The translations under genes and the position numbers were made by a program. From positions 310,001 through 374,000 of the forward strand of contig JAALGY010000057.1 in the NCBI GenBank assembly GCA_032358165.1: a stretch of DNA of 64,000 nt, given 5' to 3'. The notes under the pieces were generated by a model. It saw nothing but the letters and a program-made list of their open reading frames with translations. It did not search any database and was not told where the DNA came from. Shown here piece after piece: positions 12,001-23,700 of this stretch; position 1 is the stretch's first letter; each line of letters opens with the position of its first letter. The DNA comes from Diplosphaera chodatii. Its lineage: Eukaryota > Chlorophyta > Trebouxiophyceae > Prasiolales > Stichococcaceae.

Positions 12001-15000
12001 CGCCCCGGCAGGCTGCTCGGACGAGGAGGCAATGCATGCGATCTGCGCCGCGATGCTTGCCGAGGGGGGGCAGGTGCAACAGGAGCCAGCTGCCGCGGCA
12101 CCTGACGCGGGTGACGCCCCTGCCGGCGGGGACGCCACCCAGCCTTCACTGGCACCCGCAGCAGGGAATAGTGCAACGGCATTGGAGCCTGCACCTGGTG
12201 CGGAAGCGCCGGCAGCAACCAGCACGCGGAAGAAGAAGAAGAAGGCGAAGGGCACGGTTGGGCAACTGCACCCCAGCTCGCAGGCGGCTCAGCCGAGCGC
12301 CTCCCCAGCTGGCGGCGCTGCAGCAGCAGCAGCAGAAGCAGCAGCGGCAGCGGCAGCGGCAGCGGCAGCAAATGCAGGGACAGGCACCGCAGGGACGGAA
12401 ACAGCGCCGGCCGCCGCCGGCGGCTCGGCTGCCGGCGTGCGTGAGTCAGGTGGCGACCCTGCTGGGGAGTCCTCTGGGCAGCCTCCACCGGGCAGCGCAG
12501 TGACGAAGGACATCAAGGCAGTCGCTGCGCGTCTCTCGGGCCTGATCGTGCGTGTTGACGAGCCTGAATCGGACTTGCGCGTCCATCTCCCAGGTGTGCA
12601 CACAACTGTGCAGCCCCCAACAGCTCTGCACTTGTGTTTTCCCCACAATCCCAGATCGCAAGGTTTTGTGGCAGAGACATGGATGCAACTGCTCATCATG
12701 TGTACCTACAGCAATGGCTGTGGTCAACACAGAAGCTGTGCTAGCAAAGTGCTGTGGATATGACTGCAGACCCAGAGCTGGCGCGGGACTTCATGCTGCT
12801 GACCATTCTGACGCACTGCAACTTGAGAGCTGCGCCGGTGGAGGCCGTGCTGGACGCTACAGCCTTGGCGGACTTTGTGAGCGGCCTGTCTCTTGCGGAG
12901 CTGGGGGCGCGGCTGGAGCACTTCACTGCCGCCATGCAGGGCGTGCCCCCCGAGGTGGCTCTTTCCCGTGCCCCTGGCCTCATTGCTGGGCACCCTGCAT
13001 GCTGATGCAGGTGGCACTGATCGCAGTTGAATTACGCACAAGTGCTCCTGTCGTGGCTCGTTGCAGGCACCAGGCTGCACCAGGCTGCACCGCAACTGTC
13101 CCTGAGCACGAGCGACGCAGCTTTGCACACTGCAGGCGCCGCGGTTTGCCGCAGCCCTGCAGCAGCACATGCGGGAGCCCAGCGGACGCACTGCCGCGGA
13201 GTTGCACACGGCTTCCCCAGCGGCGCCCCTCCAGGCGGCGATTCTCAGAGCCATGAACTGCGCGGGCGTGCTGCCAGCCCCTCCTCCCGGGTGCCCGCCG
13301 GAGGATAGGGCGGATGCGGTGTTTGCAGCGCTGCTTGCCGAGGGGGAGCAGGCGGCAGCGGCTGCCGCGGCACATGATGCGGCTGGACCCCCCGCTGGCA
13401 GCAGTGCCGCCCAGCCTTCATCGGCAGCCGCAGCAGGCAAGAGCCCCACGGCGGCACAGCCTGCATCTGCTGCGGAAGCGTCGGCAGCCACCAGCAGGCG
13501 GAAGAAGAAGAAGAACAAGGCCAAAGCCACAGCTGCCCAGTCGCCGGTCAGCTCGCAGGCGGCTCAGCCGAGCGCCTCCCCAGCTGGCGGCGCCGCAGCA
13601 GCAGCCGAGCCATCAGCATCAGCGGCACGGGCAGCGTCGCCGGAACCAGCAAACAGCACCGCTGGTATCAACACAGCGTTCGCTGACACCACTCCGCCGG
13701 GCAGCCAGTCAGGTGTGCGCACTGAGATGGTTCCTGTGTGTCTTAGTGCATGGGGTGTGGCCTTCACGCACCTTCAGACAGTGTCAACACTGCTGCTTGA
13801 TGATGTAGATGCTTGTAGTGCTTAAGGGAAATCACGATGCCAATCGTATATCACCACCATCGTAACAGCGCTACCACATACATGGGCTGCAGGCCAGGCG
13901 CAGGACGCAAGGTCGGGTGTTGGAGCACATGGGTGCGTGGGCCAGGTACTACAGCTGTTGGACGCTGACGAAACAGCGATCCTCACAGACGGCGTGCCGC
14001 CTGATCGGTTCAAACAGTGGATAGCGCGCTTCGCTGATGAGCTGAGGGACCTCTGTCCCTCCGCCGGCGAGGTGTTTTGTGCATTCTCACCCTGGCTGTT
14101 GCACGATGTCCTCTTCATTGATGATGTCGGACCATGCTTAGCGTCTGCTGCAGTCTGTCTCCTTGCTGCAAGGTGGTGCTAGCTGCAATGCATGTGAGCT
14201 TGACCATGGCTCCTGCTACAGGGCACGACCCTACTTTCTCCTGAGCCCTGGCACCCTTCTGGAGTCCCCGCAGCCGTGCCAAAGCGTTGTTTCTGTGCAG
14301 GACTTCTGTGCCGCAGGGACTGTGAGCGCGCTGCAGGTACTGCTGAAGCACCCCGAGTTGCTTGCCGATTGGCGGGCAGGCATGGCTGCCGAGAGCACGC
14401 AGTCCCAAGACGATGCGCCTCGCAGCGGAGCCTGCAGCACGGCCGCTGCCGCTGTCGCACCCGCAGCCGCTTCACAGCGCTCCGTAGCGGCACCACACCT
14501 GCAGCCAGAGAGCGCTGCCGTGGCAGCCGCCCAGCCCGCTGCCGAAGCGCGGCAGCCGGGCACAGCTGCAGCCCCTGCGGGTCCTGCTGCAGTTCCAGCA
14601 GCCCACCCCGCAGCGCCGCAGGCAGCCGACGAGCGCCTGGGGACTGGAGAGCCCCAGGGCCATGTCCTGCAGCAGCAGCAGCGGCAGCCGTCCCAGCCAC
14701 AGCGGCGACGCTACCCGCGCAGCGCGCTGATCCAGCTGCTAGAAGCTGGAGGTGCCGGCGGGCGGCCAGACTTCACCGCGGCGCGAGAGGTGGTTCTGTG
14801 ATGCTGGTTTGTGGTGGATTGGGCAACACCCGCTCTGCTGGGCTCAGATCCACGTTTGATGGTTGACGCCTCAGCGGCCCAGGGACACCTCCAGCATGTA
14901 ACTATCCATTCTGGTTTCATGGCTCAGCCACTTGCTGCTGCAAGCTATGCAGACAACTGTCAATGCATGCAGCTCTGACATGCGTCCATCCTCATTTGGC

Positions 15001-15359
15001 CGCAGGATGCTGCACAGTGGGCGGCCCAGGAGCACAGCCCCTGGCGTGCAGCACCGCAGGCACCAGCATCTCGTGCAGATGTCATTGCAGCCTTCGGCAG
15101 CCAGCAGCCGGCGTCGGCGCCGCCTGCTGACAGCAGCGGCGATGCTGAGGCGCTGCCACAGCCACGGCTGGACCGCAGCAGCGGCGCAGCGCCTGCTCGG
15201 CACGCCGCGCCACCGCAGCAGTCGTGGCGCCAGCCGCCGCCGCCGCCGCAGCAGGCTGCTGCCTCCGCAGCCGCTGAGCTGTGGCCGTGGCACCTGCTGA
15301 GGCTGTGGCTGTGGCAGCTCCGGCTGTTGCTGCAACAGTGGCCATGCATGGCTGCCTAG
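6092..15359 (+). CDS. Gene 1, main module region (second copy), cut off by an inversion before its U-box
   Basis: Exons, all phase-compatible: 6092-6261, 6596-6743, 6912-7087, 7326-7476, 7599-7768, 8080-8203, 8351-8523, 8622-8703, 8842-8910, 9127-9248, 9566-9661, 9960-9996, 10227-10286, 10658-10830, 10969-11284, 11479-11663, 11858-12593, 12770-12954, 13136-13712, 13893-14071, 14301-14789, then 15006 onward. Order and boundaries match gene 3 exon by exon: CVKECG module, WPEICI, DEEAW, GRSLPEV, EYMGYTLPQ...RASLWK, WPTD, AAEELLAMCMAESGV, VCRMVTQFKAWLSKY, LPTVAHVEHAVAW, METWR, VIKRALEQRVA. Three pairs follow of an LDAT/ASGLPLAEL helix exon plus an Ala-rich exon. The 14301-14789 exon ends with a YPRSALI motif. 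The final exon reads DAAQWAAQEHSPWR and, past 15311, runs out of its family alignment to a stop at 15357-15359, because the next 718 bp are inverted. Modules are presumably protein-binding helices (inference). Whether this part is still spliced to the U-box exons downstream is unknown. Confidence 0.75.
12274..12318 (+). repeat. 45-bp exact direct repeat, copy 1 (copy 2 at 13549-13593)
   Basis: The same 45 bases occur at 13549-13593, in two successive Ala-rich exons of gene 1. Both copies follow a lysine-rich stretch (RKKKKKAKG and RKKKKNKAKA). This marks a recent exon-pair duplication or gene conversion. Confidence 0.88.
14712..14732 (+). other. YPRSALI: Y-x4-L-hydrophobic motif in gene 1
   Basis: Seven codons, in frame with exon 14301-14789, give YPRSALI preceded by RRR and followed by QLLEA. 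This fits the Y-x4-L-hydrophobic consensus of eIF4E-binding proteins (eIF4G, 4E-T). Gene 3 has YTRSELF at the equivalent place. The match is a short linear motif only, so function is a hypothesis. Confidence 0.55.
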
Positions 15360-16040
15360 CAAAGGGCTGGGGACTGCCATGGCGGCAGCGCCATCTGCTT
15401 CCCTTGACAGTGCCCTGCACAGGGGTGTGCTGCATCAAACCACGGCCAGACACTGCAGGGTTGGGAAGATCGGACTGCAGCTCAGATACAGCTTGACAAG
15501 AGTTGCTCATCAAGTGCGGCCTCTGGCACGGCTCCTACCTTGCATCGCCCGCTGCTATTTGGCTGCTGTTTGCTGCCGCCTGACGCTGCTTCCGCGGAGA
15601 TGGGTGGTTGGGTGCCACCTGTGCATGGCGGTGCTGCAAAGTCAGTCCGCCTCTCAACAGCCGGCACGCTCTGTCCAGGTACTCCAACATACAACTGTCC
15701 CCCGCTGCATGCTCCGCGACCCAAAGAGCAGCCTGATAGCAGCAAGGCCTTCGATCGTATGATTGACATCCGTGTACCTTGGGCAGGTGCAGCCTGGCGA
15801 ACTGGGCCGCTGCCTGTGCGGCTGCCTGCGCCTCGGTGTCGCTGTGGCCGCCGCCTCGAGTGGGAGGGGCCAGCTGCGGCTGCTGCGCTGCGCTGGTGCT
15901 CGTTTCAGGCGCGCCTCGAGTCCGCGCCTGCTCGTGTGCTGGCGGCTGCTGCGGGGGAGTTGCCTGAAGCGGCGGCTGCGGCTGCTGACGGTCCCTGGCC
16001 TGCCTCGCCGCCTGGGCCGCAGCAAATAGCAGCCACAGCC
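15301..16040. other. 718-bp internal inversion in gene 1, flanked by an 11-bp inverted repeat
   Basis: GGCTGTGGCTG at 15301-15311 and its reverse complement at 16030-16040 flank 15312-16029. On the minus strand this interval encodes LFAAAQAARQARDRQQ and, further on, EAQAAAQAAAQFA...LPK, followed by a gtacac donor. These match the plus-strand gene 3 exon 39499-40230 (LFTAARAAKQSRTHQQ, QAQAAAQAAALFAQQRMPK). Undoing the inversion joins both sides in frame: exon parts 15006-15311 and 16029-15778 total 558 nt (divisible by 3). Parts 15329-15312 and 16030-17108 total 1097 nt, leaving the two bases required by the next exon. The alternative explanation is an assembly error. Confidence 0.85.
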
Positions 16041-18051
16041 GATCGCACAGTCGCAGCCTCAGACCCAGCCGCCTCAGCCCCATCTCAGCGAGGCGTCAGG
16101 CTCAGCATCAGGGCCAACCACACCAGCAGCGGCAAAACCGAAGCGCAGGTACACACCCTACGCGCCGTCGCCTGTCCTCCCCAGCGCTGCAGCGCCGGAT
16201 GCAGTGCCGGCCGCTGCCTCAGCCACTGCTGCAGTCGCCCATCTCAGTGCAGGCCCGGCAGCAGCAGGCACTGGCGTCTATTCTGCAGCGGTGCCAGCAG
16301 CAGCCGCAGCCGCAGCTGCAGCCGCCGCCGCGTCTGCAGGGTCTGGGGCCGCCGCCGAGGCCGCCGCTCGGGCTGCCCCCGAACACGAGGACGACCCGTT
16401 CTCGTGGCTGGGCGCAACCGCAGCAGCGCTCTTCCCCCCCGTACCCGCCTCCGGACACCCTGTAGCGGAGGCGCCCCCTCTCGCAACACCTGCCACTGCT
16501 GCGCAGCCTTCAGACCGCAGCGCCCAGCAGCCCCCTGTGGCTGCCCTGCCAGCCACGCTCCAACCAGCGGTCGCTGCACCTGCCGCTCCAGCCGCCGCCG
16601 CGGCTGCAGGGTGGCAACCAGCAGCTGAGACGGCATCAGCATCAGCTGTGGTGGTGGCAGATGCGTCAGTTCATCAGCGCATCCCAGCTCCACCTGGCTT
16701 CGACGGCGCTGCTGGCGCTGCAGCGGCGCGACAGGAAGGGCCTGCGCCCGCCCCGCAGCCCGGGCGGCGGAAGCAGCGCCGGGCGCAGCAGCGTGAGCAG
16801 CAGCAGCAGCAGCAGCAGGAGGAGGCACAGCAGCGGACACAGCAGCGGACACAACAGCAGCAGCAGCAGCAGCAGGAGGAGGCACAGCAGCAGCCACTGC
16901 AGCAGCAGCAGCAGCAGCAGCAGCAGCGGCAGCCACCCGGCGGGGAGGGCGCGCCGCAGAGCCAGGCCAGCGGTGCCCCGGCCCCGGCACCCGCTGAGCA
17001 GCCAGCTGACACAAGCAATCCGGCGCCGGCGGCGGCGCTGCCGTCCACTGCGGCCGAGCCGCTGCAGACCGCCGACGGCACGCCGATGAGCCCCGATCTC
17101 GCCGACATGTGAGTATCCAGAAGATGTGCACGTGTGGCATGCTGAGACAGCTGTTGTGCGAGACACCCTGTGTCTATCATTGATGCATCCTGGCAAGTAG
17201 GCTTGTCGCACTGAAGCGGAGCGCTGAGGGGTGCACCATGCCATGCAGGTGCTGCTGCCCAATCTCCCATGAAGTCATGGAGGACCCGGTGAGTCGAACA
17301 TCTGAAGCATTGCCCATGTTGGCAGCCGCATACAGCAAATCACCAGTCTTGCTGTCATGAGAGCTCGTGTACTGCTATGCTGGAAGTGAGGATTGCATGC
17401 GTCTGCTTTGGTGCCGGCAGCTGTGTCCTTGGATCCTTTGCTTCCTTCAAAAGTCAGTTGCCTGCTTCAGAGTCAGCTGCCTGCTGGCTGCACTGCAGGT
17501 CATTGCTGCTGATGGCTTCACCTACGAAAGGGAGTCCATCGAGACGTGAGTTTCCACCAAGGCGCTCCTCATGTTCGGTTGGGACGCTTTGAACCTGAAA
17601 TGCTGTGATGACAAGGTTGAGCAGCTTGTTGGCTCGTGAAAGCGATGCCACCGTCGTCCCACACATCTTGACTCCCTTGGTTACTGTCTTCGCAGGTGGC
17701 TGGCGCGCAGCGGCAACAGCCCCATGACCAACGAGCCGCTGTCCTCGCGGGCGCTGACGCCCAACCTGGCGCTGGCCCTGGTGCGCCACGGCCCCTCTGG
17801 GCCTCTTCCTCTTGCTCACGTCAGCATGACCAGCTGCCCCTTTATGTCAACTCCACTGACCAAATGTTCACACGGACCAAATGCTCACACGACACTTTTG
17901 GGGCAGGCCATGCGCTGAGCATCTTGGTGCAGGCTGTTGGTATGATCACTGCCCTGAGACGACAAAGTGTGTGGCAGCCCCTCAATCACCGCTCAGGCTG
18001 GTACCTTTCTGCCCGCAGGCGATCCCATCGATGGTGGGCTCTGGCGCATGA
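16030..18051 (+). CDS. Gene 1, C-terminal part with the U-box
   Basis: Reading continues from the right edge of the inversion to 17108: a Pro/Gln stretch, KPKRRYTPYAP (about 16134), an Ala-rich linker, DDPFSWLGA (about 16390), PPGF (about 16690) and a long Gln/Glu tract. The U-box follows in exons 17249-17288 (CCCPISHEVMEDP), 17499-17545 (VIAADGFTYERESIE) and 17696-17780 (WLARSGNSPMTNEPLSSRAL...). The last exon, 18019-18051, encodes AIPSMVGSGA and stop. The U-box keeps the family's CPI, DPV, DG.TYER, W, SPMT and PN positions. U-box proteins are E3 ubiquitin ligases that bind an E2 enzyme (family knowledge). Because of the inversion this piece may be an orphan 3' end or a separate transcription unit; I see no clear new start. 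Identity of the U-box is strong, expression of this copy is not. Confidence 0.75.
16797..16930 (+). repeat. Imperfect CAG/GAG triplet tract (Gln/Glu-rich)
   Basis: Interrupted CAG runs, including a repeated CAGCGGACA element, encode the Gln/Glu-rich stretch just before the U-box exons of gene 1. Confidence 0.8.
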
Positions 18052-18377
18052 TTCTGTACATCGCTGCAGGCGGTCATTGTAGAAAGTGCTGTGCAGCAGT
18101 CGGAACCTGTACAACATGGTGGATGGATATGACATATGCCATCAGTGTAGCATCCATAACATCCAGCAGACTGACGACCATGAGTTCCGCTCAGCATCTG
18201 AACAATGTACATTCTTCATGTGCTGAACATCAGCGTGGCACCTTGAACTAGTACCTCCTGTTCACACTAGTATTGCCTTGCCTTGCAAGCTGACCCTATT
18301 TTAAAGACGGTGTGAGCATGTCCAGCATCCCGTGTGCTTCCTCTGCCACCCTTCAAAGGATTGTCCAGCACCGCTAT
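18052..18377. other. Convergent intergenic spacer between gene 1 and F-box gene 1
   Basis: This is 3' flank of both genes. No coding exon or RNA gene is recognised. Confidence 0.5.
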
Positions 18378-19989
18378 TCACCAGCTATCATTAGGCCATG
18401 GCTTGATTGATGCCACTCCCTGCTCGTGGACGACTACATGATCCGAGGCTGCCTCAACGCTGCAGCGCCCGCGCATGCGCTGTTGCAGCGTGGCGGCCCA
18501 GAAGGCTCCCCGGTCTGACGCCAGAAAGTCCAGGGCGAGCACCCTCAGACGTGGCAGCCGCTCGATCGCCTCTGCGCATTCTTGCGTGGTGACTGGCAGG
18601 TTGTGGAGGACAGCTTCTGCCAGGCCCACGGCACCTCCCAGCGGATTGGCTCTCAGCGCTGCCTTCAGCTCAGCGCTGCACTCCGCAAACTTGGAATCAA
18701 GAACTGGCGTACTGCCATGCTTACTCAGGAGAAGCGTCCGCAAAGCCGTCAGCCGGCGCAGGTCGGGCATCATGCACAGCTGCAGCTGCAACAGCTCAAG
18801 GCGGCTGAGGGATGGCAGCCGCAGCATATCTGGTGGGAGGAACCCAGCTCGCAGAAAGCATCGGTCCAGCGATACTGAGTGCAGCTGCTGGAGCCTGGCT
18901 GCTGTGTCGGGCAGAAAGAAGGCCGCAGGGGCCATGCGGACCAGCTGCAGGGTGCGCAGGTTGCTGAGCTGGCAGCTGATGACTGCCTCCGTGGAAACAA
19001 CATCGTGCAGCAACAGCTGCGTGTCGGAGTTGTGTGCACAATCCAGCCGCAGGTGGCGAAGTGCCGCCAGGCTGTGTACGACTCTGATGTCAGCAGCACG
19101 CAGCACCCTGAGGTCCAACGCTGTCAGCCGCTGCACCAGCTCGGTCCTCGAGGGCGGCCAGAGTGCAGAGTAGCATGGCGGGAGAATGTCGGCGGCGCAC
19201 AGCCTCAGCCGGATGCCTGTGCGTGCTGTTGATGCGACAAGTGCGTGCCAGAGTTTGTCCGCATGCTGCCGCTGCTGACTGTTGATACAACTGTAGTTGT
19301 ACTGCACAGCGCTGATGCCTGCAGCAGGAGTAACATGCGCATATCCACTTGTTTGGCGGTCTATCAGCATGACAAGACCAGTCGCACGCAGAAGCACTTT
19401 GTCGCCATGCAGCTCGCAGGTCAATTAGTCGCAGCTACCAACCTTTCAGCCGCTGCTGCACCCACTTGCACACCCGCCACACGTCTGAGCTGGAAGATAG
19501 CTGGGGAACAGGCATGTCAACTCTGCCCCACATGTCTGTTGAATATGGGTGCGCGAGCATCTCGCAAAACCGCCGGCAGGTCTGCTGCATGCTCTGCACA
19601 CAACAGGAGTGTCAGCTCTCTCATACCCATGAAAAAGGCATACAGGCACCGACTGAAAGGAGCCTGCGTGCACAGGCAGGGTCATCGAGGTGGCGGCTCA
19701 CCAAAAGCAGGTCCTGAAAACCAAAACGTCAAACACTGTCCAGCAGTGCTATGCACGTGCAGAGTTCTGAAAATACCCTCACCAGCTTGTCGCGAAAAGT
19801 CAGGTGGCTCATGATCTGCGCCCATGTGTCGTGTGTAAGCAGGTAACATGGCGCGCAACGTCGCCTGGACGGATGGGTTCGTGAAGTCACGCTGCTGACG
19901 TCAGTCACTCCAGACTTGCCCTGCTGCTTTACAGTGGCATCCTGATATGCATGCCAGCAACTGCGCAGGAGGTGGGCAGCAGCGAGCAT
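18378..19989 (-). CDS. F-box/leucine-rich-repeat protein 1
   Basis: Three exons on the minus strand (19989-19783, 19593-19443, 19318-18378) total 1299 nt in one frame, 432 residues. Exon 1 ends with an F-box-like helix (LTHDTWAQIMSHLTFRDKL). Exon 2 has the usual continuation CRRFCEMLAHP...DMWGRVDM...WVQQR. Exon 3 is a leucine-rich-repeat region: LAALRHLRLD, LSNLRTLQLVRM, LPSLSRLELLQL, LTALRTLLL, LPRLRVLALDFL. F-box proteins recruit substrates to SCF ubiquitin ligases, usually through such repeats (family knowledge). The paralogue at 26404-27953 has the same three exons and phases. The open frame extends upstream of the chosen ATG at 19989 to about 20040, so the true start may lie in an upstream exon. 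The F-box core is weak but placed as expected. Confidence 0.82.
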
Positions 19990-20722
19990 TTGCTTGGATG
20001 TAGAATGACCGAGCAAGGTGCATGTATGATCGATCAACACAAGTTTGGATCGCTCATAGGTCGTTCTCAGCTGCGTGCAACCTCGATTGATGTTGTGAGA
20101 GGTATTTGAACACGGATGCAGTGTTTGAACGTAAATGCAGTTACTATGGCGGAAAATGGCGGATGCATGAGGAAGCTAGGTTCCATGGGACTGCAGGCGG
20201 CGGATTCACTGCCAAATCCCACGATGCTCGTCAGCAGGGTTCAAGGCACAGACGCAGTCAGCTCATCGATGCAACCGTGCTTACAACCGTTTGTTCCACA
20301 ATCAGCCGCAGATCTGATCAACACGGCACTTTCCACCGAATATCTGCAGGGCGGTGTGCTGAGAGGCAGGAATAACAGCTTGCATATTGGCAGGCATCAT
20401 TGCTGCTTCACGGTGTGCACTACTTCATCATAGAAACTGCACGTTGCTTATAATACAGCAGCTGCATGCATCTGCCGGGCAGTGAAGCAGGTATGACCTT
20501 GCGGCACATCATTCCACTGGTGCATGCGCTTGCTCAGCTTCAGCGCCTCCTCTACTGTTTTCAGGAACTGCCGGTGCAAATTTGTTCAAAGCATGCGCAC
20601 GACATAGTGGTCCGCCTTTGCTTTGGAGGGTTTCACCCATGCTCAGCGGCTGACGTAATGGGAATTCGTGTGCGCAGTCTGAGGCGCCGGCACTTTCGCA
20701 ACCAGCAGGCAGGGGCAGCAGC
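19990..20722. promoter_or_regulatory. Divergent spacer between F-box gene 1 and gene 2
   Basis: It presumably holds both promoters. A TATAAT-like string lies near 20449. An open frame from an ATG at 20146 (MAENGGC) runs about 90 codons but matches no family module, so I leave it uncalled. Confidence 0.4.
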
Positions 20723-23700
20723 ATGAGCACCGGCGATGGTCTTGGCGAGAGGGCCATTGCTATCGCAGTCTCTGTTGCAGCAGATGCTGCAACAGTCTGT
20801 GCCAACGACGAGCAGGCATCTGCAGTGTCAGTGCAGACTGCAGCTGCGAAGCCAGCCACTGCAGCCGAGGTGCAGCAGACAGACCAAATGCTGGCGACTT
20901 CTGCTGCATCAGACCTTGTGAAGGTTGCGAGGTCAGCCAAGGCGCAGCAGCAAGCTGATGCTGGCAAACCACCCGCTGCCAGCCCAGTGCAGGGGAGAGG
21001 TGCGGTGCTTGTCCTGTTTACCTTCTGCGGATCCAGATGCTGATGCCTGCGGCTGAACAGTGCAGTAAGTGTGGTGCACACAAATGTGGCTGCACACAGG
21101 CACTGCTGGATGACAGCTTGGATATAGCATTGCACGATATCTGGGAACCAGCAAAGCTTACTGCAGATGGGGCTGTCACATTCAGATTGGTCGTCGACTA
21201 GTCAGCACTTGCTACAGGCCTGCGCAGCATCTCCCACCTCTGAGCAGCCTGCTTCTGTTCAGACCTTGCAGGCGAGGAGGCGGCTGAAGCGCGGCGCATG
21301 GTCACCCGCTTCAGGGCGTGGCTGTCGAAGTACCGCAGCAAACGCTGCTTCGCCAAGGAAGTGCAGACAGCGGGCATCCTCGGCATGGTGTCGCGGGTAT
21401 GGTTCTCATTAACGAGTGCCACGCGCAGCGATGTCAGCTCCTGTGGCATTGGCAACTTCTGTGTAGTTGGCACATCGGCATTGCGGACCTTGTTGCCAGT
21501 GGAAATGCATTCCCTGAAACATGTTGACGGACCCTTGGAAGTTCACTGTTTGACGAGACCCAAGGAAGTGCAGGGTCTACGTGCAGCCGCATGTCTTGCT
21601 GGCTTCGGACAAGGCACCATGCTATCAAGGGCTGGACTCCAGCTTGCATCACCTGCAATGAGCAGCATGCTGGAGAATGGCGGTGCATGTTTTGCAGGTG
21701 CTAGCTAGGGACGAGCTGGTCCGGAAGCTGCAAGCCCTGCCGACAGTCGCCCATGTCGAGCATGCTGTGGCCTGGATGCTTGACCTGCTCAAGGTTGGGT
21801 TAACAGCCCGCTCATCACCGATCCTCCGGTTCCTAATTTCGCCTGTCTTGCAGTGTCAGTGGCAAGCACACACGACAGGCGCTGCGCCACAGCCAGATGG
21901 CCTCCTGTACACGCCTTTCAGCCCCATGCACCAGGAACCACTTTGCCTGACCTGTACATTAGTGATCACCACTGTTGGGTGATGCCGCAACTAGATCTGA
22001 AGCAGGGTGGCTTGAGGCTGTATTACATAGGAGCAAAAATGGATGATCCTGCAATGCACACTCACACAAAACGCGTGCGGCTTGCAGGATTGGGCTAGAG
22101 GAGACCAGAAATCCGAGAAGCTGTATGGGCTGGCAGGTGAGCAATACGCTGTACATGGCCATGAGTTGTTCACTGCAGTCAACCGGCCTGCAAGACCATC
22201 TCCGACCGTCACGAGGATCAGCAGCAGTAGTGTCTTGCACACAGCACAGGTCTTGCACACAGCACAGCACAGCACAGGCAGCAGCATTGTTCCTGCTAAA
22301 GTGGCGCTCAGCATTGGCCTGATGTCTCCGTTCTCATCTGCTCCCGGGCAGCATGAGGATGTACGGCGACGCTGCACACAGCAAGTACCCTTTTGCGCGC
22401 TCAGGTGCACTGCAGCAATTTTCAAGGTGCCGCCAGCCGTGTCTGTGGTGCGTGCGAGCCAATCTCCATTGTCACCAGCAGTCTCCACCTCACAGGCGAC
22501 CTGCTGGACCTGCGCGTGGTAGTCTTCAGCCTGGTGGAGACGTGGCGGCAGAGCTTTGTGCGGCCGGGCGACAACATGCTGCTGCTCGAGGCGCTGCCGC
22601 CGCTGCTGCTTGCGGTTGATGCGACGCACCAGCAGGAGATACTCGACACCGTGCGCGCTCTGATAGACCAGGTGCTGCCGTGTTTCAGCTGTTGACTCTG
22701 ATGTGTAGCACATGACGCGCATCCTGTTATCTGCTCCTCTTTGCAATGTGCTGGCACTATGAAAGGGCTGCTCTATGGTGCGCCTGCCTCTGCTTGCGCT
22801 ACTGATGGCTTGCAGCATCTTCCCTGATCCTCAGTGTGGCTCAGCTACGTACCCTACTGCACGCGAGTGGCACCTGTGTGCTTCGCTCACGAGTAACCTT
22901 GGACCAGCGTCAGCAGAGATCCACCACCACGTCGAAGCTGCTTTGCGCCTTCCTGCAATTCAGGGCATATCGGTGCCGATCATTAGGCGAGCGCTGGAGC
23001 AGCGGGTTGCCAAGCAGCATCAGGCCGCGCAAGTGGCGGCGGCGGCGGCGACACCAAAAACAGCAGGCGCTGCAGCGGCGGATGCAGTGCCGGAAGCAGC
23101 GCCGCCAGACAGCGTCAGTGGCGCATTTATGGCTGCACACGAAGTGGCTGATGCCTCTGATTGTGGAGCCAGCAAGCAGTCTGCGTTCACAGCTGCGGCA
23201 GAAGACCATGGTGCAGAAACAGCCGATGCTACCCACCTGCCAAGAGCAGCTGCCAAACAGAAGGAAAACCAGCAGGGCTCAAACAGCCACTTGGCAGCCA
23301 CTCCGCAGGCATCACAGCCCGCTGTCTCCCCTGCTGACAGCAGTGCAACAATAGCTGACATTCCAGCATCGGCACCGCAGACGCCGCAGATGGTGCAGCC
23401 GACACGCAGCAACGCTGGTGATGACGCGACTTCTGCTGAAATTTCACTGCAGTGCAGCCGACCAGGTCTGTGCCCTCCCACAAGCTTCCCTGCATGAAGT
23501 CGCAGCATGATGAGGGTGCCTTCGTATTTGCCTCAGATGGTGCCGAGGCTTCTGTGGGAGAAAGGTGCTGCTTCTGCTTGTCAAGTCAGCCCACTAGTAA
23601 ATGACAGTCAGCAAATCAGGTAGCTCACGACAGCCTCAGGCTTGTTACGGGTGTGGCTGCAGACCGGGGGCAGGATGCAGGGTCTACCAGGCCTGCTGAC

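Noticed and set aside
16244..17140. 298-codon minus-strand open frame rich in Ala/Arg
   Set aside because: It lies opposite the plus-strand KPKRRYTPYAP, DPFSWLG and polyGln region that matches genes 2 and 3. GCA/CAG repeats keep several frames open.
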